Assembly: GCF_900119365.1 (NCBI RefSeq)
Contig: NZ_FPJO01000031.1
Span: forward strand, 1 to 64,000
Length of the DNA stretch: 64,000 nt
Source: Streptomyces atratus
Lineage (GTDB): Bacteria; Actinomycetota; Actinomycetes; Streptomycetales; Streptomycetaceae
Direction of reading: 5' to 3'
The position numbers and the translations under genes were made by a program. Each line of letters starts with the position of its first letter. The first letter of the stretch is position 1. A model generated the notes under the pieces. The model ran no database searches. It saw nothing but the letters and a program-made list of their open reading frames with translations, and was not told where the DNA came from. This document shows positions 1 through 8,277 of this stretch, in pieces.

Positions 1-470
1 AGTCGGCGGTGGCGTTCGGTGCGTTGCTGTCGGAGGGGATCGGGGACACGATCCGGGTGTCGTTGTCGGCGCCGCCGGCCGAGGAGGTCAAGGTCGGGAT
101 CCAGATCCTGGAGTCGCTGAATCTGCGTCAGCGGCGGCTGGAGATCGTGTCGTGTCCGTCGTGCGGGCGGGCGCAGGTGGATGTGTACAAGCTGGCGGAC
201 CAGGTGTCGGCGGGTCTTGAGGGCATGGAGGTTCCGCTGCGGGTGGCCGTGATGGGCTGTGTCGTCAATGGTCCGGGCGAGGCCCGTGAGGCGGACCTGG
301 GTGTGGCGTCCGGCAACGGCAAGGGGCAGATCTTCGTGAAGGGCGAGGCCATCAAGACGGTGCCCGAGTCGAAGATCGTCGAGACGCTGATCGAAGAAGC
401 CATGAAGATCGCCGAGGACATGGCAGAGGCGGGGACGCCGTCGGGAGTTCCCGCCGTCACCGTGAGCTGA
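1..470 (+). CDS. ispG: 4-hydroxy-3-methylbut-2-enyl diphosphate synthase (flavodoxin), C-terminal part
   Basis: This is the 3' end of IspG/GcpE; the 5' end lies outside the window and the reading frame is open from base 3. The enzyme is a cytosolic [4Fe-4S] reductase of the MEP isoprenoid pathway that converts the cyclic diphosphate MEcPP to HMBPP. The visible part holds the cluster-ligand motifs SCPSCGR and VMGCVVNGPGEA, followed by the typical GQIFVKGE tail. It is followed after 26 bp by dxs on the same strand, so both MEP enzymes appear co-expressed. In S. coelicolor the same order (ispG, dxs, aminotransferase) closes the hopanoid cluster, which suggests this is a hopanoid-dedicated copy; that part is recollection and inference. 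Confidence 0.95.
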   Translation, partial: SAVAFGALLSEGIGDTIRVSLSAPPAEEVKVGIQILESLNLRQRRLEIVSCPSCGRAQVDVYKLADQVSAGLEGMEVPLRVAVMGCVVNGPGEAREADLGVASGNGKGQIFVKGEAIKTVPESKIVETLIEEAMKIAEDMAEAGTPSGVPAVTVS

Positions 471-496
471 GACAGAACCAGAGAGGGGGCCCGAGC

Positions 497-2398
497 GTGA
501 CGATTCTGGAGAGCATCCGGGGGCCGCACGATCTCAAGGCGCTGAACGGAGCACAACTCGGCGAACTCGCCGAAGACATCAGGCAGTTCCTCATCCAGGC
601 GGTGGCCAGGACCGGCGGTCATCTGGGGCCCAACCTCGGGGTGGTGGAGCTCTCCATCGCCCTGCACCGTACCTTCGACTCGCCTGCCGACCGCATCCTC
701 TGGGACACCGGGCACCAGAGTTATGTGCACAAACTGCTCACCGGACGGCAGGACTTCTCCAAGCTGCGCGGCAAAGGGGGCCTGTCCGGATACCCGTCCC
801 GGGAGGAGTCCGCGCACGACGTCATCGAGAACTCGCACGCCTCGACCGTCCTCGGCTGGGCCGACGGCATCGCCAAGGCCCATCAGGTGCTGGGACGGAG
901 CGACCATGTCGTGGCCGTCATCGGCGACGGGGCCCTCACCGGCGGGATGGCCTGGGAGGCGCTCAACAACATCGCCGCCGCGCGCGACCGGCCGCTGATC
1001 ATCGTGGTGAACGACAACGAGCGCTCCTACGCCCCCACGATCGGCGGCCTTGCCAACCACCTCGCCACCCTCCGTACCACCGACGGGTACGAGCGCTTCC
1101 TCTCCTGGGGCAAGGAGGTGCTCCAGCAGACGCCCGTCATCGGACAGCCGCTGTACGAGTCGCTGCACGGCGCGAAGAAGGGGTTCAAGGACGCCTTCGC
1201 CCCGCAGGGCATGTTCGAGGACCTCGGGCTCAAGTACGTCGGGCCGATCGACGGCCATGACATCGCGGCCGTCGAATCGGCCCTGCACCGGGCGAAACGC
1301 TTCCACGGCCCGGTGCTGGTGCACTGCCTCACCGAGAAGGGCCGCGGCTACCCGCCCGCGCTCCTGGACGAGGCCGACCGCTTCCACACCGTCGGCGCGA
1401 TGGACCCGCTGACCTGCGCGCCGCTCGCCCCGGCCGGCGAGCCCTCCTGGACCTCGGTGTTCGGGGACGAGATCGCCGCGATCGGCGCGGAGCGGCCGGA
1501 CGTCGTGGTCATCACGGCGGCGATGCTGCACCCCGTCGGACTGACGAAGTTCGCCGAGGCGTTCCCCGACCGGGTCTGGGACGTCGGCATCGCCGAGCAG
1601 CACGCCGCCGTGTCCGCGGCCGGACTGGCCACCGGTGGCCTGCACCCGGTCGTCGCTGTCTACGCCACTTTCCTCAACCGGGCCTTCGACCAGCTGCTGA
1701 TGGACATCGCGCTGCACCGGTGCGGGGTGACCTTCGTCCTCGACCGGGCCGGCGTCACGGGACCCGACGGGGCCTCGCACAACGGCATGTGGGACATGTC
1801 CGTGCTCCAGGTCGTCCCCGGGCTGCGGATCGCCGCCCCGCGCGACGTCGGCGAGCTCCGCGCCCAGCTCCGCGAGGCCGTCGACGTCGACGACGCACCC
1901 ACCGTGATCCGGTTCCCCAAGGAGTCGGTGGGGGAGAAGGTCTCGGCGGTCGGCCGGATCGGCTCCATGGACGTGCTGCACCGGACGGAGGGCCCCGATG
2001 TGCTGCTCGTCGCCGTCGGGGTGCTCGCCCCGGTCTGTCTGAAGGCCGCCGATCTGCTGGCCGGGGCCGGACTGCGCTGCACCGTCGTCGACCCCCGCTG
2101 GGTCAAGCCGGTCGACGAGGAACTGCCCCCGCTCGCCGCCCGGCACCGGCTGGTCGCCGTCGTCGAGGACAACAGCCGGGCCGGGGGCGTCGGTTCGGCG
2201 GTCGGGCAGGCGCTGCGGGACGCCGGAGTCGACGTACCGCTGCGGACGTTCGGCATCCCCGAGCAGTTCCTCGCGCACGGCAAGCGCGCCGAGGTGCTGG
2301 CCGACATCGGGCTCACCCCGGTCGAGATCGCCGGACGGATCAGCGCAGCACTGGCCGCCAAGGAGGCGGCGACGAGGACCGAGGAGAGCGGGGAATGA
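497..2398 (+). CDS. dxs: 1-deoxy-D-xylulose-5-phosphate synthase
   Basis: This 633-aa thiamine-diphosphate enzyme condenses pyruvate and glyceraldehyde 3-phosphate to DXP, the first step of the MEP pathway. The TPP motif GDGALTGGMAWEALNN and its partner VVNDNERSYAP are clear in the N-terminal third. The central transketolase-like pyrimidine-binding domain contains DRAGVTGPDGASHNG and the C-terminal domain carries VVEDNSRAGG. The GTG start is preceded by GAGAGGGGG. Its stop overlaps the ATG of the next gene (ATGA), which indicates translational coupling. Lying between ispG and a hopanoid-type aminotransferase, it probably supplies isoprenoid precursor for hopanoids; a housekeeping dxs would be expected elsewhere in the genome (inference). 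Confidence 0.96.
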   Translation: MTILESIRGPHDLKALNGAQLGELAEDIRQFLIQAVARTGGHLGPNLGVVELSIALHRTFDSPADRILWDTGHQSYVHKLLTGRQDFSKLRGKGGLSGYPSREESAHDVIENSHASTVLGWADGIAKAHQVLGRSDHVVAVIGDGALTGGMAWEALNNIAAARDRPLIIVVNDNERSYAPTIGGLANHLATLRTTDGYERFLSWGKEVLQQTPVIGQPLYESLHGAKKGFKDAFAPQGMFEDLGLKYVGPIDGHDIAAVESALHRAKRFHGPVLVHCLTEKGRGYPPALLDEADRFHTVGAMDPLTCAPLAPAGEPSWTSVFGDEIAAIGAERPDVVVITAAMLHPVGLTKFAEAFPDRVWDVGIAEQHAAVSAAGLATGGLHPVVAVYATFLNRAFDQLLMDIALHRCGVTFVLDRAGVTGPDGASHNGMWDMSVLQVVPGLRIAAPRDVGELRAQLREAVDVDDAPTVIRFPKESVGEKVSAVGRIGSMDVLHRTEGPDVLLVAVGVLAPVCLKAADLLAGAGLRCTVVDPRWVKPVDEELPPLAARHRLVAVVEDNSRAGGVGSAVGQALRDAGVDVPLRTFGIPEQFLAHGKRAEVLADIGLTPVEIAGRISAALAAKEAATRTEESGE

Positions 2399-3792
2399 AG
2401 GACGACGGGCCCAAGGGCTTCGACCTGGCGCGGCTCCTCGCGGAGCGCGGCGCCGAGCGCTACGAGCTGCACACGAAACACCTCAACCACCAGCTGCCCC
2501 GGATGCTCCGCACCATCGGCTTCGACAAGGTCTACGAACGGGCCGAGGGCGCACACTTCTGGGACGCGGACGGCAACGACTACCTGGACATGCTCGCCGG
2601 ATTCGGCGTGATGGGCCTCGGCCGGCACCACCCCGTCGTACGCAAGGCCCTGCACGACGTACTGGACGCCTCGCTCGCCGACCTCACCCGCTTCGACTGC
2701 CAGCCGCTGCCCGGACTGCTGGCCGAGAAGCTGCTCGCGCACAGCCCGCACCTGGACCGGGTCTTCTTCGGCAACAGCGGCACGGAAGCGGTCGAGACGG
2801 CCCTGAAGTTCGCCCGCTACGCCACCGGCAGGCCCAGGATCCTCTACTGCGCCCACGCCTTCCACGGCCTGACGACCGGCTCCCTCTCGGTCAACGGGGA
2901 GGACGGATTCCGGGACGGCTTCGCCCCCCTGCTGCCGGACACCGCCATCGCGCTCGGCGACCTCGACGCGCTGCGGCGCGAGCTGAAGCGCGGTGACGTG
3001 GCGGCACTGGTCGTCGAGCCGATCCAGGGCAAGGGCGTCCACGCCGCGCCCCCCGGCTTCCTGCGGGACGCGCAGGAGCTGCTGCACAAGCACAAGGCCC
3101 TGCTCATCGCGGACGAGGTGCAGACCGGGCTCGGCCGGACCGGCGACTTCTACGCGTACCAGCACGAGAAGGGAGTCGAGCCCGATCTGGTCTGTGTCGC
3201 CAAGGCCCTCTCCGGCGGCTATGTGCCGGTCGGGGCGACCCTGGGCAAGGACTGGATCTTCCGGCGCGTCTACTCGTCGATGGACCGGGTCCTGGTCCAC
3301 TCCGCGAGCTTCGGCTCCAACGCCCAGGCGATGGCGGCCGGGCTCGCGGTCCTCGCGGTGATGGAGGACGAGGCGACCGTCGACCGTGCGCGCCGCACCG
3401 GTGAGCTGCTGCGCGACCGGCTGACCGCACTGGTCGACCGCTACGAGCTGATGCACGAGGTGCGCGGGCGCGGGCTGATGATCGGCATCGAGTTCGGCCG
3501 GCCGTCCTCGCTCAAGCTGCGCAGTCGCTGGACCATGCTGCAGGCGGCCCGCAAGGGACTCTTCGCGCAGATGGTGGTGGTGCCGCTGCTCCAGAAGCAC
3601 CGCATCCTCACCCAGGTCTCGGGCGACCATCTGGAAGTGATCAAGCTGATTCCGCCCCTGGTGATCGACGAGTCGGACGTCGACCGGTTCGTCACGGCGT
3701 TCACCGCTGTGATGGACGACGCACACAGCGGCGGTGGGCTGATGTGGGACTTCGGCAGGACACTGGTGAAGCAGGCGGTCGCCAACCGCTGA
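2395..3792 (+). CDS. class III (PLP) aminotransferase, hopanoid HpnO-like
   Basis: This 465-aa protein is a fold-type I PLP aminotransferase of class III. Recognisable motifs are FFGNSGTEAVETALKFAR (phosphate-binding region), LLIADEVQTGLGRTG (the Asp that contacts the PLP nitrogen) and CVAKALSGGYVPVG with the Schiff-base lysine. The ATG overlaps the dxs stop by 4 bp. In hopanoid clusters an aminotransferase of this kind (HpnO) is thought to aminate the ribosyl-hopane side chain on the way to aminobacteriohopanetriol, and the position right after ispG-dxs fits that role. Without the neighbouring squalene-hopene cyclase in view, the substrate remains an inference; ornithine/acetylornithine-type activity is the alternative. 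Confidence 0.85.
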   Translation: MKDDGPKGFDLARLLAERGAERYELHTKHLNHQLPRMLRTIGFDKVYERAEGAHFWDADGNDYLDMLAGFGVMGLGRHHPVVRKALHDVLDASLADLTRFDCQPLPGLLAEKLLAHSPHLDRVFFGNSGTEAVETALKFARYATGRPRILYCAHAFHGLTTGSLSVNGEDGFRDGFAPLLPDTAIALGDLDALRRELKRGDVAALVVEPIQGKGVHAAPPGFLRDAQELLHKHKALLIADEVQTGLGRTGDFYAYQHEKGVEPDLVCVAKALSGGYVPVGATLGKDWIFRRVYSSMDRVLVHSASFGSNAQAMAAGLAVLAVMEDEATVDRARRTGELLRDRLTALVDRYELMHEVRGRGLMIGIEFGRPSSLKLRSRWTMLQAARKGLFAQMVVVPLLQKHRILTQVSGDHLEVIKLIPPLVIDESDVDRFVTAFTAVMDDAHSGGGLMWDFGRTLVKQAVANR

Positions 3793-3798
3793 CCGTTT

Positions 3799-3833
3799 TT
3801 GCCTGAGAGGCAAGATATTTGCCTCTCAGGCAG
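3799..3833. promoter_or_regulatory. tandem palindromic operator upstream of cupin regulator
   Basis: Two copies of TTGCCTNNNAGGCAA-type palindromes sit here: TTGCCTGAGAGGCAA at 3799-3813 and TTGCCTCTCAGGCAG at 3819-3833, centre to centre 20 bp (about two helical turns). Together they also form one perfect 13-bp inverted repeat around a GATAT spacer (3801-3831). The second copy overlaps a -35-like TTGCCT, and the site ends only 20 bp before the regulator ATG. The arrangement suits autoregulation by the adjacent HTH-cupin protein. The long hairpin could alternatively or additionally terminate transcription from the aminotransferase gene. Confidence 0.75.
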
Positions 3834-3853
3834 GATCCTGGCCCAATAGGTAC

Positions 3854-4462
3854 ATGAATCCTCCAGACGGAGGGGTGGCCGACGAGCTGCCCGGAGTCGC
3901 GCCACGCCTGCGCGATCTGCGCCGGAGCCGTGGTCTCACCCTGGAGACCGCCGCTCAGCGGGCCGGGCTCTCACCCGCCCATCTCTCCCGGCTCGAAACG
4001 GGTCGCCGCCAGCCTTCGCTGCCGATGCTCCTCGGTCTTGCCAGGATCTACGGTACGACGGTCTCCGAACTGCTCGGCGAGACGCCCCCGGAACGTGACG
4101 CGATCATCCGCGGCGGGAAGTTCGAGGGAGCCGAGGCGGACGGCTGGATGTACCAGCAGGCAGGCGGTTCCGGCCGGGCGATGCAGGCGCTCCGCGTCCG
4201 GGTTCCGCAGGCCGCGCAGAGCGATCTCGTGCGCGTCCATCCCGGCGAGGAATGGCTGTACGTGCTCGCCGGGCACCTGAGGGTCTGGCTCGGGGAGACC
4301 GTGCACGATCTCGCCCCCGGTGACAGCGCGCACTTCGACTCGCTCACCCCGCACCGGATCACCGCCGTCGACCGCGACGGCGCCGAGCTGCTCTTCGTCC
4401 ACACCCTGCTGCTGAGCCCCGCTGCCGAGCTGTGCCTCGGCAGCGGCATCCACCGCCGCTGA
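3854..4462 (+). CDS. XRE-family HTH / cupin transcriptional regulator
   Basis: The 202-aa protein has an N-terminal helix-turn-helix (about residues 13-70, with GLTLETAAQRAGLSPAHLSR and TGRRQPSLPML) and a C-terminal small-molecule-sensing cupin barrel (about 100-190, HPGEEWLYVLAGHLRVWLG and PGDSAHFDSLTPHRI). This is the usual size for XRE-cupin repressors. It is transcribed with the upstream hopanoid-type genes but has its own palindromic control region. The very short distance between the likely promoter and the ATG, with no clear Shine-Dalgarno sequence, suggests a leaderless or near-leaderless mRNA. The ligand is unknown. Confidence 0.9.
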   Translation: MNPPDGGVADELPGVAPRLRDLRRSRGLTLETAAQRAGLSPAHLSRLETGRRQPSLPMLLGLARIYGTTVSELLGETPPERDAIIRGGKFEGAEADGWMYQQAGGSGRAMQALRVRVPQAAQSDLVRVHPGEEWLYVLAGHLRVWLGETVHDLAPGDSAHFDSLTPHRITAVDRDGAELLFVHTLLLSPAAELCLGSGIHRR

Positions 4463-4493
4463 GACCGGTCTCCGGTCGCCAGAGAGGACCGTC

Positions 4494-4661
4494 ATGTCCG
4501 ATTCGGAGAACTTCGACCCGCTCGGGTCGACCAAGAAGTACGAGGCCCAGGAGCGGAAGTTTCCGCGCGGCGTGGTGATCCGGCTGTTCGCCTACCTCAT
4601 CGCCGGACACATCTTCGCGGCCTTCCTCTACCTGCTCTTCGCGGTGGCCGGCAAGGGCTGA
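4494..4661 (+). CDS. small single-pass membrane protein (DUF6126-like)
   Basis: A 55-codon gene starting at ATG 4494 behind AGAGAGGA. The N-terminal 25 residues are hydrophilic (SDSENFDPLGSTKKYEAQ) and are followed by one hydrophobic helix, about residues 27-52 (VVIRLFAYLIAGHIFAAFLY region). It follows the cupin regulator by 31 bp on the same strand. A small hydrophobic protein occupies the same place after the equivalent regulator in S. coelicolor as I recall it, so it is probably real and regulated with it. The DUF6126 family name is from memory and should be checked. Function is unknown. Confidence 0.75.
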   Translation: MSDSENFDPLGSTKKYEAQERKFPRGVVIRLFAYLIAGHIFAAFLYLLFAVAGKG

Positions 4662-4684
4662 CCACCGCGACCGGGCGGCCCCGG

Positions 4685-5497
4685 CTACGCCTTGTCGAGG
4701 AGTCGGTCGCGCAGCCGCTCACGGGTCCCGGGGTCGAGCCCCAGCCCCTCGGAGAAGTAACGCTCCGTGCTGCCCCAGGTCTCGTCGATGGTGGCGAACG
4801 CCGCGGCGAGGTACTCGGCATGGGCGCCGAAGAGCGGATTCAGCAGTTCCATCACCTCGGCCGACATGCCGTCCGCCGAGGTGTCGCTGCGGCGCACCTT
4901 GTAGCGGCGGTGGGCGTCGTTGGACTTGAGGTAGTCGGCCTCGATGGCGTCGCGCTCGACGCCGACGGCGAGCAGGGACACCGCGATCGACAGACCGGCC
5001 CGGTCCTTGCCCGCCGCACAGTGCATCAGGGCGGGCACGCTGTCCTCGGCCAGGGCGTGCAGGACCCGGCTGTGCTCGGCGGTGCGGTCCCGGATGATCG
5101 AGCGGTACGAGGCGATCATCCGGTTCGTTCCCTTGCCGTCGCCGAGGACCGAGCGCAGCTGCTCGACATCGCCGTCGCGGACCATGTGCCAGAACTCCGA
5201 GCCGTCGGCCGGGTCGGAGAGCGGGATGCTCACATTCCGCACGCCGGGCAGCTCCACGTCCAGACCGTCGAGCCGGCGGTCGGCGGCATTGCGGAAGTCG
5301 AAGATCGTGTGCAGGCCGAGGCCGCCGAGGAGAGAGGCGTCCTCGGTCGTGGCGTGTGCCAGGTGTCCACTGCGGAAGAGCCGCCCGTGCCGCACCCGCC
5401 GGCCGTCCACGGTGGGCAGCCCGCCCACATCGCGGAAGTTGCGGACACCCGCCAGCTCGGGTTCCGTCGACGGTACCTGCGGCAACTGCTGCGTCAC
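4685..5497 (-). CDS. tyrosine-protein phosphatase (dual-specificity, PtpB-like)
   Basis: A 270-aa protein with the N-terminal signature GVRNFRDVGGLPTVDGRRVRHGRLFRSGHL and the phosphatase P-loop HCAAGKDRAG (Cys-X5-Arg), as in the Mycobacterium PtpB / tyrosine phosphatase 3 family. It probably dephosphorylates tyrosine-phosphorylated proteins or phosphoinositides in the cytoplasm. I chose the GTG at 5497 because AGGAG lies 5 bases upstream; an in-frame ATG 16 codons earlier exists but has no good ribosome site. It is convergent with the small membrane gene and divergent from the alpha-galactosidase gene. Confidence 0.88.
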   Translation of the reverse strand: MTQQLPQVPSTEPELAGVRNFRDVGGLPTVDGRRVRHGRLFRSGHLAHATTEDASLLGGLGLHTIFDFRNAADRRLDGLDVELPGVRNVSIPLSDPADGSEFWHMVRDGDVEQLRSVLGDGKGTNRMIASYRSIIRDRTAEHSRVLHALAEDSVPALMHCAAGKDRAGLSIAVSLLAVGVERDAIEADYLKSNDAHRRYKVRRSDTSADGMSAEVMELLNPLFGAHAEYLAAAFATIDETWGSTERYFSEGLGLDPGTRERLRDRLLDKA

Positions 5498-5722
5498 AGT
5501 GACTCCTGGGGTGTCCGGTGCCGACGCGGGTCGCCGGCGAGGCAACTTCCGCGACGATACGACATTGGTTCCTCAGGCAATCATCTCGCCCTTTCCCTGT
5601 CGATACCCGGGCGAACTCCGGTGCTCCGGTGGCGAATCCGATCAGTGAATTCCCCGCAAGTCCGTTGCCCATGCCCCACTGATGGTCGATGATGTGCGGA
5701 ACTGTTGGAATGTGGGGATACG

Positions 5723-7819
5723 ATGATCGAGACGGGCAACACCGGCCGGACCTGGCTGCTCACCGGGGCGGGCAGCAGCTATGCACTGCGACTGACCGAG
5801 CAGGACGAGCTGGTCCATCTGCACTGGGGGCCGAGGATCTCCCTCGCGGCGGCCGAGGCGCTGGCCGCGGCGCCGGAGCTCCCCTTCAGGGCCTTCGAGT
5901 CCCACCTCGACGGCCGGGAGGAGTATCCGGTGGAGGGCGGGCCCCGGTTCGTGCGCCCGGCGCTCTCGGTGCGTACCCCCGAGGTCCGGGGCACCGAGTG
6001 GGCCTTCGCCGACGCCTCGGTGGACGGGGACGAGCTGCGGCTCGGCTTCACAGACGCCGTGCACCGGCTCGCCCTCACCCTGCACTACCGGATGCGGGGC
6101 GACTGCGACGTCGTGGAGCGCTGGGCCACCGTCGCCCATGCCGGACCGGACGGCCCGCCGCTGGAACTGCTGCGCGCCGACGCGGCCGCCTGGTCGCTGC
6201 CGGCCCGCGACGGCTGGCGGCTGAGCCGGCTGCACGGACGCTGGGCGGCGGAGTCGCGGCTGGCGCGGGCGGAGCTGCTCCACGGCGAGAGCGTCATCTC
6301 CAGCCGGCGAGGCCACACCGGCCACCAGTACCTGCCCTGGGTCGCCCTGGACGCCGACGGCGCGGCGACCGAGGAGAGCGGCGAGGTGTACGGCTGTGCG
6401 CTCGGCTGGTCCGGCTCGTGGCGGATCTCCGTGCAGCGGCTGCCCGACGGGCTCGTGCAGATCACCGGCGGCGCCGGCTACGACGACTCGGGACTGCTGC
6501 GGCTCGCGCCGGGGGAGTCGTACACCACGCCCGTGTTCGCCGGGCTGTGGAGCGGTCAGGGGTTCGGCGGTGCGAGCCGCGCCTGGCACGCCTGGCAACT
6601 GGCCCATGTGATCCCGGACGCGGAGAAGTCGCGGCCGGTGCTCTACAACTCCTGGGAGGCGACGGGCTTCGACATCTCGCTGGACCAGCAGCGCGCCCTC
6701 GCCGTGCGCGCCGCCGCGATGGGTGCCGAGCTGTTCGTGGTGGACGACGCGTGGTTCGGGCAGCGGACCAGCGACCGGGCCGGGCTCGGCGACTGGACGC
6801 CGAATCCGGACCGCTTCCCCGACGGGCTGAAGCCGCTCGCCGACGAAGTGCACGGGCTCGGCATGAAGTTCGGAATCTGGGTCGAACCGGAAATGGTCAA
6901 TGCCGACAGTGATCTCTACCGCGCGCACCCCGACTGGGTACAGCACTTCCCCGGGCGGGCGCGGACGGAGTACCGCAACCAGCTGGTGCTCAATCTGGCC
7001 CGCCCCGATGTGCAGGAATATCTCTGGGAGCAGCTGGACACACTGCTCTCCGAGACGCCCGTCGACTATGTGAAGTGGGATTTCAACCGCTGCTTCACCG
7101 ATGCGGGCTGGCCGGGCGAGGAGTACCCGCAGAAGCTCTGGATCGAGCATGTGGACGCCCTGTACGCGCTGATCGACCGGCTCAGGGCCGCGCATCCCTC
7201 GGTCGCGTTCGAGTCCTGCTCGGGCGGCGGCGGCCGGATCGACCTGGGGATCCTGTCCCGTACGGACCAGGTATGGACCTCCGACAACACCGACCCGCTC
7301 GACCGTCTCGCCATCCAGGAGGGCTTCGGGCACATCCACCCGGCCCGGGTGATGGCCGCCTGGGTCACCGACAGCCCGAACCACCAGCTCAACGGCAGGG
7401 TCAGCTCGCTGCGCTTCCGGTTCGTGAGCGCCATGGCCGGTGTACTCGGGGTCGGCGGGGACCTCACCGAATGGAGCGAGGAGGAGCTGACCGAGGCGCG
7501 GACCTGGGTGGAGCTCTACAAGGAGATCCGGCCGGTCGTGCAGCACGGCGCGCTGTACCGGCTGCGTGAGCCGCGCGGCGGACTCAGTGCGGTCCAGTAC
7601 GTCCACGGCGAGGAGACCGTGGTCCTGATGTGGCTGGAGGCGCAGCGGTACGGGGAGCGGCCCCCGGCCCTGCGGCTGCGCGGGCTCGACCCCGCGGCGA
7701 TGTACAACTGCCTGGACACGGGGGCGGTGCATCACGGTTCGGCGCTGCTGCACCAAGGGCTGCACAGCGGACTCCAGGGGGATCTCGACGCGCGCGTGTT
7801 GCGCCTGCGGCGGGTGTGA
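5723..7819 (+). CDS. alpha-galactosidase, glycoside hydrolase family 36
   Basis: This 698-aa enzyme matches GH36, which hydrolyses terminal alpha-1,6-galactosides (melibiose, raffinose) with retention of configuration. The catalytic nucleophile is Asp453 in YVKWDFNRCF. The acid/base is probably Asp521 in WTSDNTD, following the CSGGGGRIDLGILSR segment. The N-terminal beta-sandwich and the central barrel (NSWEATGFDISLDQQ, VDDAWFGQR) are all present, and no signal peptide is visible, so the enzyme is probably cytoplasmic. The ATG at 5723 has GGGGA 5 bases upstream. The gene stands alone, divergent from the phosphatase gene. Confidence 0.95.
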   Translation: MIETGNTGRTWLLTGAGSSYALRLTEQDELVHLHWGPRISLAAAEALAAAPELPFRAFESHLDGREEYPVEGGPRFVRPALSVRTPEVRGTEWAFADASVDGDELRLGFTDAVHRLALTLHYRMRGDCDVVERWATVAHAGPDGPPLELLRADAAAWSLPARDGWRLSRLHGRWAAESRLARAELLHGESVISSRRGHTGHQYLPWVALDADGAATEESGEVYGCALGWSGSWRISVQRLPDGLVQITGGAGYDDSGLLRLAPGESYTTPVFAGLWSGQGFGGASRAWHAWQLAHVIPDAEKSRPVLYNSWEATGFDISLDQQRALAVRAAAMGAELFVVDDAWFGQRTSDRAGLGDWTPNPDRFPDGLKPLADEVHGLGMKFGIWVEPEMVNADSDLYRAHPDWVQHFPGRARTEYRNQLVLNLARPDVQEYLWEQLDTLLSETPVDYVKWDFNRCFTDAGWPGEEYPQKLWIEHVDALYALIDRLRAAHPSVAFESCSGGGGRIDLGILSRTDQVWTSDNTDPLDRLAIQEGFGHIHPARVMAAWVTDSPNHQLNGRVSSLRFRFVSAMAGVLGVGGDLTEWSEEELTEARTWVELYKEIRPVVQHGALYRLREPRGGLSAVQYVHGEETVVLMWLEAQRYGERPPALRLRGLDPAAMYNCLDTGAVHHGSALLHQGLHSGLQGDLDARVLRLRRV

Positions 7820-8060
7820 CAGAAGAGGGCATGTCCGTAATGCGGGCTTTTGTCTGAACATCACCCGTTTGTACGGGAGATGATCGCCGCCTCGTGAGCG
7901 GGATCATATCCGTGACGGTGTGTGGCGACAGGAGGGTTGGGCATTCCGTGCGCCGCGCGGAAAGCCAAGATCCGTAATCCACGGAGTGTGACCGGAATTC
8001 CGCGCCGATTTCCCCGGCGTGGAATCCGTAATGGAACCCGCCGCTTGTTCTCGTCGTCCC

Positions 8061-8262
8061 GACTCGCTTACGGTCACCGTCAATCCGGACGGACCGCCTA
8101 ATCCTGCCGCCGCCCGGAATTCGTATCCACTCATCGCGTGGCAGGAGCGGGGGAACCAGGTAAGTCGCCGACCGGAGAAATCCGGCCGGCTCGGGGTGAA
8201 GTCGCACTCGGTGCGGCCGGGCATCTCCAGCCCGAACCCGACAGCTCACCTCGCAGGCGCCG
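8061..8262 (+). promoter_or_regulatory. cyclic di-AMP riboswitch (ydaO/yuaA class)
   Basis: The leader of the LysM/M23 gene contains the conserved blocks of the ydaO class in order: a 5' P1 strand TCGCTTA at 8064, GGGGGAACCAGGT near 8150, GGGGTGAAGTCGC near 8194, and the highly diagnostic CGAACCCGACAGCTCACCTCG at about 8233-8252 closing with GCAGGCG. In Streptomyces this riboswitch turns off cell-wall hydrolase genes when c-di-AMP is high. The RNA ends just before the ribosome site GGAGAGG, so control could be at initiation of translation or by termination. The 240 bp before it (7820-8060) show no gene. Confidence 0.92.
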
Positions 8263-8277
8263 GAGAGGAAATACGTC

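Noticed and set aside
128..2278. Long open frame (over 700 codons) antisense to ispG/dxs
   Set aside because: High-GC shadow: Arg/Gly/Val-rich translation with no motif, fully opposite two certain genes.
1660..3813. Long antisense frame across dxs and the aminotransferase
   Set aside because: Same codon-bias shadow; no ribosome site or family similarity.
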